The notes beneath the pieces were generated by a model. That model made no database searches. It saw only the letters and a program-made list of their open reading frames with translations, and had not been told where the DNA came from. The translations under genes were made by a program, and so were the position numbers. Shown in pieces: positions 26,263 to 38,100 of a stretch of DNA of 64,000 nucleotides. Numbering within the stretch: position 1 is the stretch's first letter; each line of letters opens with the position of its first letter. The stretch covers positions 3,224,001 to 3,288,000 of the forward strand of contig OY783203.1 in NCBI GenBank assembly GCA_963678705.1, in the 5' to 3' direction. This stretch comes from Panorpa germanica. Lineage: Eukaryota; Arthropoda; Insecta; Mecoptera; Panorpidae.

Positions 26263-26977
26263 TATAGGGTTTTTCAACAAGAGCGGTCATTTTCGTAAAA
26301 ATAAGTAAAAAGTGGTTATTCTTTTATTTTAAGGAGTGACCTAGAGCTCCAAAATTTGAGGTATTTTGGGGATTGTTTTTTTTTATAATAAAAATAACGA
26401 AAAACGATATTTTAACTTTTTAGGTTTATTATTACACTTATTTTACATACAAAAAAATCGTATCTTAAAAATATTGGTAAATATGTTAAAAATGACGCTG
26501 AAGTAGACCCTGTCCAAAGTGGGTCTTCTATTTATCTGAAAATTAGAAACTAGAGAAAAAAATAACAATTGAAAATTAACAACATGATATGCTTTAGAAA
26601 TTGAAATTCTAAAAACTGAATTTTTTTAATACTAGTTATTTAATGAAAAAAATACGAAATTATTGAAATAAAAAAATGATTCTAGTTCCACCGAAAGCTA
26701 TTGATGTTGTGAATAAAATATTAAAATTTCAGCCGATTCGGTTGAACAGTTTTCTTGTTTTCTACAACACCATGCCGAAAAAAGTAGTTTTAAAATAAAC
26801 AAGACTAAAGTTTTAAGTATGCTATGGCTATTGGTATATGCTAAATCGACTGTAGAAACGAAACTATTGGCAATATTCTTAGAAAAATTTAACAGTATAT
26901 TCTTAAAAGACTCTGAGGTTAGTAATGAAACACAATTCCTGCCGATTTCACCGAAATCTTCTTGAAAGACCCTATAG
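26263..26977. mobile_element. Non-autonomous element related to 49120-49870
   Basis: The ends are loosely inverted: TATAGGGTTTTTCAACAAGA at the left and the complement of TTCTTGAAAGACCCTATAG at the right. Internal segments such as GACGCTGAAGTAGACCCTGT and CTGTAGAAACGAAACTATTG recur at 49240-49260 and 49800-49830. There is no open frame of note. Confidence 0.6.
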
Positions 26978-27109
26978 TACAGTTTTATAGATATTAAGAC
27001 AAGTGAGAACGTGAATTAGAAATTAAAGGCCTTATTAGTATTTTTTTTTAAATTAACAATTAATATTTTAATTTTATTTAATTAAACTAATTTTATAATA
27101 CTGTTGCAG

Positions 27110-27252
27110 GTTTAACTCCTTCTGGAGTTATTATCGTAGGAAGAACAGAACAGGAAAAGGTATTTATCACTTCCTTGGCTTCTATCGTGGCTTTACTTTA
27201 TATCTATCGTTTTAACGTCTCAGGAAGATCCTTATTCGTTGTAATAGGATAG
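27110..27252 (+). CDS. Isolated UBX C-terminal exon with hydrophobic tail
   Basis: After a strong acceptor (TTGCAG, 27104-27109), phase-2 reading gives LTPSGVIIVGRTEQEK and then VFITSLASIVALLYIY and a stop at 27250-27252. The first part fits the last strand of a UBX domain. The following 16-residue hydrophobic run resembles the membrane segment after the UBX domain in UBXN4 (erasin) proteins. The phase is exactly what the UBX exon at 44219-44499 needs (that exon ends on a single G). Yet this exon lies 17 kb upstream of it on the same strand. It may be the remnant of an upstream tandem copy, or the assembly order may be wrong. No matching upstream exon was found between 23707 and 27109. Confidence 0.6.
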
Positions 27253-28682
27253 AAATGATTATAGAAAAAACTTTAAACGAACCACCACGAGTGATTCTAT
27301 AAAACTATGGGGTAAAAGTGTGATTAGAAGCAATGTAACTAGTAGTGTTTTAAAACAAATGCGTTTTTGCGTTCAAAATAGATGCTCACATTCTAAAAAT
27401 GTGCTGTGAATTAATATTATCATGATCTCTTTTTAATTTTTGATGGAAACATACAAGATTTACAAAATTTAACTTATCATGATGATTTAGATGCTTTGTC
27501 ATCGTTTTTTTAAACTTATAATGTAGTTTTTCTATCTTGTTAGATAACCAGATAAGTGTAGATATTAGAGTAGTTAGACAAATTTACGAACCAGTAAACA
27601 ATTATTTGAAGCGTCCTATTTTGTGACGTTTTTATCTTTATTGCAATTCAATTATAGTTCGCATCAATTTTATCTTCATTTGTATTTCGACAGGTGAAGC
27701 CAATAAAATAGACATTTCATGTGAAATTGAACTTTTTCATATGCATCTTCAATATGATGGCAAAGTGACTCCAAATATTTACTGGGTATATAGTTGCGGA
27801 CACCTAACTATAAAATGTTTAAAGATTGTCTTTGGTTTTATGCTATTTATGATTTAAAATAGTTTCCATTAGTAAAAGAGAAGTAATAAAAACCTATTTC
27901 ATATGGGTCCTCTTTTTAAAATATTTTAAATATTGTTTATTCGTTGTTTTTCCTGCACCGCTGCACATGGTGCATTTTTACCAATAGTTTTATAGATCAT
28001 TTAATAGCTAATGAGCTCCTTTACAAATCCTTAAAGGACTCTTAAGATTTTACTAGTAATCCTATATAATTATAAGTAGGGCAAAGATATATATCTATTA
28101 AAAACTATTTAATTATTATTATTCAGCTTTAAAGTTTTATTCTTTCTTGAAAGTTAGTAACTTATATGGATTGTATACATTTTTAAGTTATCAAACTAAG
28201 GACTCTTGTCGATTATTTTGCTATATTTTTTTTATATCTACTGAATGATCTTTTCAAGTCACAAAAGCTCTTTTATATGCTGCTACTTCAGCACCATATC
28301 GTTTTAAAATTCCACAAATGCAGAGTATATTTTCTAGTCTCGGAATATTCCCGAATATATACTTAAATCTTGCTTTTGCTTTATGCCAAAAGGTCTATGT
28401 AGCTGTTTAGTTTTTGTGTAGCCTTGTCTAGCACTACCAGACCTTCAGACAACTCGACACTTTAAATTAAATTAAAATATAAAAGAAAAATATAAGCAAA
28501 GAATTTAATACTATGTATATAAAAATGAGAGTAATATTCTGTTAATCTGATGTGGAATCAAGTTACTCTTATTTGTATTTGGGCAAATTGAACTATGTAA
28601 TATCTTAGCTTCTTGTCAGGGTGTTAAAGAATCACATAATTTGTTTAATACATTTATTTAATAAAATAATAACAATGATAAT
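27253..28682. other. No gene recognised
   Basis: AT-rich stretch between the isolated UBX exon and the BEL element. A 93-base exon-like open segment at 27694-27786 has plausible splice sites but no recognisable protein. Confidence 0.45.
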
Positions 28683-29368
28683 TGGTTAAGAACGCATACA
28701 CAATCTATATTTTTATATAGATATTTTACGTTCTTTAATGTATTTCATTAGAATATAATTTTGTATATTTTTAGCTCCTAAGTAATAATTCTATTGTTTA
28801 ACCAAATATTTTATATTTCTTTGTTATTGAATTAACTAACAAAGTTATTGTCATTAATGCCATAGCATTGTATTTTAGTTTACAAACCAGTATCAAGGTC
28901 ACACAGCTGGCCTGCCAAATGTATTTTTTGTAACCATGTACTATTTAAAACACTATTAAAATATTCATTATTAGCTATCAATTAGAACAGTAAACATCTA
29001 AAATATCAGCTCCAACTTTCAACAGTTTGATAAATTATAAGAAAATTTTAATAGTGAATTGTATCACAGTATCATTGATATATACAGTTATTCATTTAAT
29101 TTTCAATTATTGTAATTCGTCAAGTGTATTCGTATAATAAATGTTTTATGTAAAATACTAGTGTTTTGCTGCTATTTGATTTAAAGCAAGAAATAAAAAA
29201 TTGTTATTAATTATTTAATAACAAAAAGGTCCTTCGAGAAACTTTGGCGCAATCCATCGCTATCAAAGGAGTTAGAAGCAATCCATCAATCTGAGAAATT
29301 GGATACCGTCAACATCGCAGATAAGCCAATCTCAAGCTTATATAGATAAATAGGTCCAAACTCAACCA
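28683..29368 (+). repeat. 5' LTR of the BEL/Pao element
   Basis: 686 bases with TG..CA ends. Near its 3' end it contains GGTCCTTCGAG (29229-29239), an 11-base copy of the primer-binding-site core that follows the LTR. Confidence 0.92.
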
Positions 29369-30768
29369 TTTGGTCCTTCGAGCCGGATGCGAGCTAGGAT
29401 AATCAGCATTTTGATCCTTCGAAGAAGACTCAAAACCATTTGGTCATCTTCAAGAGCGGATATACACCATTAAACCATCTTCAAGAGCGGATTCACAAGA
29501 ATTGAACATCTTGAAGAACGGATACGAGCTAGGATATTCAGTATTTTGATCCTTCAAAGAAGATTCCATCCATTTTGATCATCTTCAAGCAAGATTCTCA
29601 TCAACGGATCCAGCAATTGAGCATCTTCAAAGAAGATTCATCCCACATTGATCATCTTTGAAAAGGATTCATCAAGCAAAGTGAACAATCTAGAAAAATA
29701 TCACTTTTGGCGTCAAGTACAACAGCACACACGAGTCAATCGCAGCAGCATCTGGATTCAGTCTTGAAACGAGAGCTACTACACGACAGTGGTGTCAAGG
29801 TAATCCTAAAACATTTATAATTCCCATCCTATCCCTTATTACCTCTATTTTGGGTTTTTTTGCACTTACACATATATTTTTACAAATTTTTTACATTTAC
29901 TACTGTTTGAAGCGTTATTTCATTGTACCAAGGTGTTGGCCATCAATGATTCATTTACATCACAAAGTTCGTATCACTGTTGAATTATATTTTTTAATCA
30001 ATCACTCAGCGATATTTAGTTTTCTGTTCATAGTTAATAAATCCTTGCCTCTTTAGTCAAGTCATCTAACGCTTTACCAAGCTATTGACCATCTATAGGG
30101 CTCGTATTAGTGTCATTAAGCACACACACACATATTATTAATTGCATTGGTTGCGAATTTTAGATTCCATAAATATAGCCTCTTATTACGTCATTTAATG
30201 TCCTCTCATAGGAATACGACACTTAGAGCACATATGCCAATCGCATTATTTAGCGAATATAATTATTCCATTTTAAGCATTTGAATATATTTGTTCAAAT
30301 CAAAATACTCATCTGTGTATTTTGCACAGAAATCTTTTTACGTGTTACGTAATAGATCATCGATTATATTATTGCATCCACAATAATATATCTTTTTCAA
30401 TTATTTTTTAAATATTTGAATTATATTTGTGTCATTCAGCACACATACATTAATTGCATTGGTTGCGAACATTCGATTCCATAAGTATAATCTCACATAG
30501 GTCATCTAAAGTCCTCTCATAGGATTAAGACATTTAGAGTACATACGCCAATCGCATTTAAATAGCGAATATTATTATTCCATTTTTAGCGTTTGAATTT
30601 TCAAACCGAAATTACCGTCTGTGTATTTTGCACAGAAGTCTTTTACGTATTGTACGTAATTGAGTACCATTCATATTATTTGCATCAGCAATAATACACT
30701 ATTCTATTACAATTAGTTTTAAATATTATATTTAAAATATCAATAGAGATTTTAAAGTCACATTCACA
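29369..30768 (+). repeat. BEL leader with two repeat systems
   Basis: The 1.4-kb untranslated leader first has about six spaced copies of a CATCTTCAAG-type motif between 29440 and 29665. It then has an imperfect tandem duplication of about 300 bases: 30110-30399 and 30430-30700 share TTGCATTGGTTGCGAA, GTCCTCTCATAGGA and CTGTGTATTTTGCACAGAA. No frame crosses it. Confidence 0.75.
29371..29388 (+). other. Primer-binding site, tRNA-Tyr type
   Basis: TGGTCCTTCGAGCCGGAT starts two bases after the 5' LTR. Its complement is the 3' end of an insect tRNA-Tyr as I remember it (..ATCCGGCTCGAAGGACCA), an 18-base match. The tRNA identity rests on memory and should be compared with the host tRNA set. Confidence 0.7.
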
Positions 30769-33747
30769 ATGTCTTTAAAAATCTTAATTACAAAAATACA
30801 TAGTATTAAATCATCATTAAATCGATGCAGTAAAGCCATCGAAAATGTTGATATAAAAGATCCATCCACTTACGATGTGGAAAATATAAAGTTTCTTCAT
30901 AAACAATGGGAACCACTAATGGCTTCTATTAATAAAACTCACTCTCAAATGAGAGAATTAGTGGAAGATGAGAGTGAATTGGATGCCATTGATGAAGAAA
31001 ATACCGATTTTTGGATGCAATACGTTAAAATAGGCGCAAAAATCAATAAAATTATTTCAGCGTCTAAATCAATTGAAGCATCAAGCACTTCAATTTCTAA
31101 AGCTGCCACTTCCAGCACACTTACAGCGCAAGTCAAACGCACAAGTCAAGATATGTTATCAACCGCTTTGGTGAACATACCTGACAAAAACGGTAAAATA
31201 ATTACTGCACGCGCGCTTCTGGATAACGGTAGTCCATCAAGTTTTATAACCAAAGGTTTATTACAAAAATTAAAAATTCACACTACAAATTCGGATGTAG
31301 TTGCTACCGGAATTGATAATTCCGAAGCTAAAACACATAAGCAAGCAAAAATCATTTTGCATTCATCTATTAACAATTACAAAACCTTTGTAAATTATCT
31401 GCTCATAGACACAATAACTGACAAAATCCCACACATCAAATTGGATATTGTCAATCTATCAATACCGCATACAATAAAACTAGCAGATCCTAGTTTTAAC
31501 GAAACACAATCTGTGGATTTATTGTTAGGAGCTGACATTTTTTGGAAATTATTACGCGTAGGCAAATCAACACTATCCAATAATCGATTGCAGTTGCAAA
31601 ATACTTCACTAGGTTGGATAGTTACTAAATACAAATCTGCTACCAACAACAATCATGTGCATCATTATCACACATCCTTGCAAACTCAAATTCCCAAGCT
31701 TTGTGAAAGCGAGTATGTTAAAGAATGTGGCACTTTAATTATTAAAGAACAAACTCAATTTCCCAAGGTTTGTGAAAGCGAGTCTGTTAAGAAATGTAGG
31801 ACTTTAACTTCAGATGAACAAGCATGCCATGATCATTGTAGCAAAACTACTACTCGCGATTCAGATAGTAGATTAGTAATTACATTACCACTAAAATTGC
31901 CCACATCAGCCTTAGGGGATTCCAAAACCACAGTTACCAAACAATTGCTTTCATTTGAAAGAAAATTTGATAGAATTACACAACATAAATCTATATATTC
32001 TGCATTCATTAATGAATATATACGATTAGGTCACATGACCACTAACATTATTCATAATTCATCCGAATCTACATATATTTTACCGCATCACGGTATAGGA
32101 GATTCCAAATCAGCAATTACTAAACCCTTTCTTTTACCACAAAGAAAGCGTGTTACTAGTAAACCTCATAAATCATTCATACTGTCAAACTACTCCATAG
32201 CCAAGTCAAATTTTATATTTGACAAATTTTTAAATTTTAAATCGATCAATAGCGTCACCACATACTATTTATGGTTCATTCACAATTCTAGAAACAAGAC
32301 GATCTTTACGGTCAAGGAATTGCATAATTCAATTCAAATACGTATGAAATTTACCAAAGCAAATGTTTTATCATTAATAGCTAGAACCTTGGGTCCACTT
32401 GCAGTATTATTGCCTTGTGACATACCATGCAAATTAATGATACAACAGCTATGGTTAATTAGCTTACATACAAGGTCTAAATTATTATTCTTAAATTCAC
32501 ATCCATATGCCACAAACACCACCCTTAATGATTCATATGTTGATAAGCTTCTGACTGGATCAAATGATCTATCAGAATTCAAGCTACGCTGTATCAAAAC
32601 AATAGAAACATTAAGTAGTGCAGGATCTTATCTACGCAAATGGATGTCGAATGATCCCATTATTTTATTCAATTTAGACAACCCTATTCAAGACCAACAT
32701 TTTATTATAGATCACGCAGACTTAGAGCATTTCGAAATTTTAATTGTCAAATGGTGCTCAAAAACAGATTGTTTCAAATACAATATCGCCCATTTTGATC
32801 CACCTGTAAAATTAACAATAAGAAATGTTCTAGCTTTCATTGCCAAAATCTTTGATCCACATGGATTATTATCACCCTACGTCAAACCGTTTATGCTATT
32901 GAAACAACAATTAAGGCTAACAAATCTACACTGGAATGTTGAAATTCCAGAACATTTAATAAAAATATGGACTCCTTTAATAAAGCAATTACCGACTTTA
33001 AACAATGCATCCATACCACAAAAATCATTAATCAAGAATTCCAAGACATTTGAAATTCATGGTTTTTGTGATGCGTCAAAAAATGCATATGGTTCTTGTA
33101 TTTATTTTAAATCTATTAACCGTAATGTTATAATTGACAAGCTCTTCTATATCGACCCAGGAGGTATAGAATATTTCATATTAATCATTATTCAATATTT
33201 CAATTTAATCGTTAAATGGCCCTCTAAACCTAACTGTTTTAAATACAGTATATTGCATTTTTATCCACTTGCCAAATTAACGAAATTAAATTATCATGAC
33301 AACTTCAAAGACACTTGTACACTGCAAACTCAAATTGAGGCAATGCTCAATTTCCATCCCTTTTTTCCCACTTCCAATAATTCCAATGACCTTATTCCCT
33401 TCACACCTGGACACCTCTTATTAGGACGGCAGATCACAAGAATCGCTCCTGCAGAGGACGCTCTAACTAAATTAAGCCGAACGCAGCGCTACTCGCAATT
33501 TCAAGACTTTATTCAAAGTTGTTGGATAAAAAGGTCAAGCGAATACTTAGGACGCTGTAATCAGCTCGTGAAGTGGAAAATGTCAAAGGATGCTATACTG
33601 CAGCAAGGAACTTTGGTCCTAGTCAAGGAGCCAAACTTTCATCCATCGCAATGGATGTTGGATAGCCCAGTGAAATTAAGTGCTAATGAAGTTTCAGCGA
33701 CTCGAGCAGCCACTATTAAGACAGCTAAGGGAAAAACCAGCGTCTAG
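30769..33747 (+). CDS. BEL/Pao gag-pol relic polyprotein, 992 aa
   Basis: A single open frame. Residues 1-110 form a helical, gag-like N-terminus without zinc knuckles. An aspartic-protease-like region follows (about 145-285): the motif reads ALLDNGS, with Asn where Thr or Ser normally follows the catalytic Asp, and ends near LGWIV as in BEL proteins. Two copies of the region around SLIARTLGPL / AFIAKIFDPHGLLSP (peptidase-A17/post-RT region) follow. The RNase H start GFCDASKNAYG is present. The reverse-transcriptase catalytic core and integrase catalytic core are missing; only an integrase C-terminal part remains (LLLGRQITR onward, about 865-980). Deletions have joined in frame, leaving no stop. 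It cannot be autonomous. Confidence 0.85.
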   Translation: MSLKILITKIHSIKSSLNRCSKAIENVDIKDPSTYDVENIKFLHKQWEPLMASINKTHSQMRELVEDESELDAIDEENTDFWMQYVKIGAKINKIISASKSIEASSTSISKAATSSTLTAQVKRTSQDMLSTALVNIPDKNGKIITARALLDNGSPSSFITKGLLQKLKIHTTNSDVVATGIDNSEAKTHKQAKIILHSSINNYKTFVNYLLIDTITDKIPHIKLDIVNLSIPHTIKLADPSFNETQSVDLLLGADIFWKLLRVGKSTLSNNRLQLQNTSLGWIVTKYKSATNNNHVHHYHTSLQTQIPKLCESEYVKECGTLIIKEQTQFPKVCESESVKKCRTLTSDEQACHDHCSKTTTRDSDSRLVITLPLKLPTSALGDSKTTVTKQLLSFERKFDRITQHKSIYSAFINEYIRLGHMTTNIIHNSSESTYILPHHGIGDSKSAITKPFLLPQRKRVTSKPHKSFILSNYSIAKSNFIFDKFLNFKSINSVTTYYLWFIHNSRNKTIFTVKELHNSIQIRMKFTKANVLSLIARTLGPLAVLLPCDIPCKLMIQQLWLISLHTRSKLLFLNSHPYATNTTLNDSYVDKLLTGSNDLSEFKLRCIKTIETLSSAGSYLRKWMSNDPIILFNLDNPIQDQHFIIDHADLEHFEILIVKWCSKTDCFKYNIAHFDPPVKLTIRNVLAFIAKIFDPHGLLSPYVKPFMLLKQQLRLTNLHWNVEIPEHLIKIWTPLIKQLPTLNNASIPQKSLIKNSKTFEIHGFCDASKNAYGSCIYFKSINRNVIIDKLFYIDPGGIEYFILIIIQYFNLIVKWPSKPNCFKYSILHFYPLAKLTKLNYHDNFKDTCTLQTQIEAMLNFHPFFPTSNNSNDLIPFTPGHLLLGRQITRIAPAEDALTKLSRTQRYSQFQDFIQSCWIKRSSEYLGRCNQLVKWKMSKDAILQQGTLVLVKEPNFHPSQWMLDSPVKLSANEVSATRAATIKTAKGKTSV

Positions 33748-33826
33748 TGCAATATCTCGTTCCGCTACTTACAGAACATCAGTTGAAAACCAAGATGACT
33801 CTTACAATTTTCAACGCGCGGGAGTA

Positions 33827-34512
33827 TGGTTAAGAACGCATACACAATCTATATTTTTATATAGATATTTTACGTTCTTTAATGTATTTCATTAGAATAT
33901 AATTTTGTATATTTTTAGCTCCTAAGTAATAATTCTATTGTTTAACCAAATATTTTATATTTCTTTGTTATTGAATTAACTAACAAAGTTATTGTCATTA
34001 ATGCCATAGCATTGTATTTTAGTTTACAAACCAGTATCAAGGTCACACAGCTGGCCTGCCAAATGTATTTTTTGTAACCATGTACTATTTAAAACACTAT
34101 TAAAATATTCATTATTAGCTATCAATTAGAACAGTAAACATCTAAAATATCAGCTCCAACTTTCAACAGTTTGATAAATTATAAGAAAATTTTAATAGTG
34201 AATTGTATCACAGTATCATTGATATATACAGTTATTCATTTAATTTTCAATTATTGTAATTCGTCAAGTGTATTCGTATAATAAATGTTTTATGTAAAAT
34301 ACTAGTGTTTTGCTGCTATTTGATTTAAAGCAAGAAATAAAAAATTGTTATTAATTATTTAATAACAAAAAGGTCCTTCGAGAAACTTTGGCGCAATCCA
34401 TCGCTATCAAAGGAGTTAGAAGCAATCCATCAATCTGAGAAATTGGATACCGTCAACATCGCAGATAAGCCAATCTCAAGCTTATATAGATAAATAGGTC
34501 CAAACTCAACCA
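33827..34512 (+). repeat. 3' LTR of the BEL/Pao element
   Basis: 686 bases, apparently identical to the 5' LTR. A short purine-rich run (GCGCGGGAG, 33815-33823) just upstream is the likely polypurine tract. Confidence 0.92.
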
Positions 34513-34517
34513 ATAAT

Positions 34518-35151
34518 AATACAATAAAGTTACAATATAAACGTTGGTATTTACTTTACAAATACAGAACAATGAATGAACAAACCATCTTAAATTCTAG
34601 TTATTATATACTCAGTCCTACATTAGTTTTCAGCTAGATTTAATTGGTTCATTTTTATTACTTTTGAAAATGCGTTTAGTTAATTTCGGTAAACACATTC
34701 CTTCACCTATTCAATCAGTGGTTTAAAGTTTCACACATTTTCCGTTCATTTTCAGTTTCCGTTCACAATACACACTTATTAATCACATTATTTTACGACT
34801 TTTCTAGTTCGGGTGTTATAGGTATGATTACTTTGTATGCTCGATTTGTTTTTATTTCTCCACATATATTAACTAATTGGAATATATAATTAATTGAAAT
34901 ATGCCAAAAATAAGTAAAATCAAGAGAAATATAGAAACGCATATAAATCTTTGCTCAATTTCTAAAAAACCAAACGGAAAGTTACCTCAGAGAACTATAA
35001 ATTAACTTAAGATTGAAAATAAATGCCTTTTGATGTTGAAAAAGCAAAAATATACTAGACACTTAAAACATGAAAGCCTTCTTAAGCAAACCACGTTCAA
35101 TAGATGATTTTGTTATCTACAACTTCGATTTAATTTATATCTTAATTTTAG
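34518..35151. other. No gene recognised (intronic if the UBX exons are one gene)
   Basis: AT-rich. It ends in a good polypyrimidine/AG acceptor for the exon at 35152. Confidence 0.5.
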
Positions 35152-38100
35152 GAAGAATTCAGTGAACGGGACAGGAGAAGAATACAAGCTGAAAAGGAAG
35201 AGAAAGAAGAAGCAAAGAGAGTAGAAAAAGCGAAAGTTCAAAAAGTTGTTGATGATAAAAAACGTGAAATGGAAGAAGAAAAAAAAATTAAAGAACGTAT
35301 CCTTGCAGAAATAGAACAAGATAAAGCTAACCGCAGGATTAAAGCTGCTGGGTGCGTACATTTATTTTGTGCCCTAAATAATTTTCTTTTTTAGAGCCCC
35401 ACAATATATAGAGTTTATATTTAGAAGAGAGGGAATTATCATTGTGTAATCCGCGGGACTTCATTACGCGGATTTATTTCAATTTCTTTCAATGTGGTTC
35501 CTCAAATTTAATATTATTAGATATATAAAAATATGCGAGTTCATTATTTAAGTTAACAAGTAAACACCCCTAACAACTTGCAAAATGAACTCGCCCTAAT
35601 CTTAAGAAACACATGCATTAATGAGATGGCACTACTAATTTCATAAGACAGAGTGAGAGGCATAACTGTATCCTAACTGCACCCTAACGGATCTAATTCT
35701 GAGAATCAATATATAAGTTTTTCTGAGCACATGAGATGGCGATATAGCGTCTCTTGCGGATTCACTCATACTAATTAAGAACGAAATATGTCGCCAAATT
35801 AGATTTTAGCGGGAGTCTGATTTTGTTCATCAACCGATTTACATCTGGAAGCTTGTCGATTCTCAGGTACCGAACTCCTGGGTGTCGCGCGGCTTCACAA
35901 CACGTTTTTATACAATATTGCGATAATTATACCAATAATATTAATTCGCGACAGTTATACTATAAGTCCAGTTTTGTTTTCAACCAATATAGAAGTTTGT
36001 CGATTATCAGGTACCGAATTCCTGAGTGTCACATCACGTTTATCAACTACCGCGATTTTTCGTTAAACCATTACATCCGATTCGCGACTTTTACATAGTA
36101 GTGCCAGATCGCGGCCTGTAATTAATATTTCTTTATAAATTGTGCATGATAATTTTATGTGTTTAGTTAACCTAATCGAGTACTGATACTGTTGTGTGTT
36201 GTGTAAATACTTCAAGTTTTGTTATCGATTTAAATATATATATGTTATTAAACAAGTGTGTGTTTTACTGTTAGCTTTTGACCGGTTGATTTAAATTTCC
36301 CGTGGAATGCCCTTGGACATAAACCGCTAAAGTTGGAGATCTGATTGTTTTAAGTGCTAACATTACCATAAGATTATCTTTCCAACTGACTTAATTGACA
36401 ATAACCGAGCGCCAGTCACATTAAGTGACGGCTAGAGGGTTACAATTGTGTTGTAAGTAAGATTCGAAGGCGGATGTTACACCTGACATCAATGTTGTAA
36501 AAAGAGGTCGGATTGTCGTTCTAGAAGGAGATTACTCAGCTTGCCAATACATCACGTTGTGTTGCTAGTTTCTGGAAGTAGACTCTTCAGTTGACGATCA
36601 TCCACCTTCTTGAATTACTCACGTTGATAAGAATTAACTCTTTTAAGATGATTAATAGGATTCTTGTTAAGACGGTGTATTGTTGCAATTAGAGAATACT
36701 TGAGCGGCCTAAAGTATAACCTCGTTGCAACATACGACGGTTGAACAATTAGTATCTTTTTATTACTATTAATACAAACACTTTTATTAAAATATATCAT
36801 TTATTCGTTGTAATATTATATCTGCTTACTTAATTACAATAGTATTTTATTAGATTAATGAAGATGTCAGATATAAAACAAAATGTAATTCTAGTGTTAT
36901 AATTTGATTAATAGTTAAAATGTGCTCACTATTGAATACTTAGATGTTACAATTGGAGTATTGTACGAACGAAGTACAATTAGTAAACACTTGGTTGAGA
37001 CTCAGGAGAAGACTGGCTTTTTGACTCCAGTACAAAACGGTATATTAACAATTTATTTGTTAACTTTACATCATACAATACTAGTTCAGTGTTGCCAAAA
37101 ATTAAATAACAATATAAAATATCCACAGACCAGAGTCAATGTTTACAAGCGCTAACTTTAAACAATTATTTGTTACAATATTAATACTAAAATTAAAGAT
37201 AACATAATATAATTCTTATAAAATAAATAACATTTATATTAAAAATAGGAAGGATAAGTACGACTTATGCGTACTTACAACACCCTTCAACCCTAGAAAA
37301 GGAACGCATATTAAACAAACATATGCGTTTCTTTCCAAGAAAAAGAAAAAGGAAGATAGGACGATGTCGTACTATCGCAACACCCCCTTCCAAAAAAAAA
37401 GGGACACGTATAAAAACAAAATATACGAGTTACAATTCTGGAAAAAAAAACAAAAAGAGAAGCAAAGTGTCGACAACGATTCTGATCCCATCGTATAGAG
37501 CTAACACTGCTCCACAAAACAATCATCCCTGACAAAATCCATCTAACACGTCAAGGTTTTATTCATTGGTACAAAATCTCTTCAATCTATTCCTATTAAC
37601 TACCGTATACTTTCTAGGTGAAAAAAAAAAAAGAATTGACCCTTCTATCAAAATTTAATTTAAATTTTGGTTTATTACTAGTAAATTTATTTGTAGCTAA
37701 ATCAATCGTAGAAGAATATTTTGCACCACTAAATTGGTCTAGTATGTCATGTACGAGAGGCAAAGTATAAACATCACTTGTCGTCTGTTCATTAAGTTTA
37801 CAATAATCGATTACAACGCAAAATTGTTTGTTCCTCGACGCATCTGCTTTTTTTAGGTACCATTAACAGAGGTGCGTTAAACTGTGAGTCGCATTTTTCA
37901 ATAATGTTGTTAGCCAACAGTTCTTGAATATGCTTCTCAACAATTTCTTTATGCGCATGAGATAATCTATGCGGCTTAATGTTTACAGGGTTAGGTGAGT
38001 TACTCAGTGCACTCGCACAAGATAACTTATCTACCGGGAAAAAAAATATGTTATTAAAATTATTACAGATTTCCATTAAATCTGTTAAGTATTTTGAATT

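Larger units (their letters stand above)
23707..27109. other. Repeat-filled intergenic stretch
   Basis: No complete gene is recognised between RPF2 and the isolated UBX exon. It contains a dispersed repeat (24246-24425), an inverted-repeat element (25641-26260) and a longer element (26263-26977). The 74-codon open frame at 25063-25287 has no recognisable motif and no splice context that I trust. Confidence 0.55.
28683..34512 (+). mobile_element. BEL/Pao LTR retrotransposon, internally deleted
   Basis: The 5' LTR (28683-29368) and 3' LTR (33827-34512) are both 686 bases, start TGGTTAAGAACGC and end CTCAACCA, and look identical by eye. A 5-bp target duplication ATAAT flanks the element (28678-28682 and 34513-34517). 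A primer-binding site follows the 5' LTR, then a long leader with repeats and one frame of 992 codons. The element is shorter than full BEL elements because parts of pol are gone. Identical LTRs imply a recent insertion. It sits between exons of the UBX gene, in the sense orientation. Confidence 0.93.

Noticed and set aside
27694..27786. Exon-like open segment (SCEIELFHMHLQYDG) with acceptor and donor
   Set aside because: No family recognised and no partner exons. A 93-base open segment with GT/AG neighbours can arise by chance in this composition.
37323..37532. Basic 69-codon frame and its 74-codon antisense
   Set aside because: Lies in the untranslated end of the gypsy-type element beside the LTR; low-complexity composition with no recognised motif.
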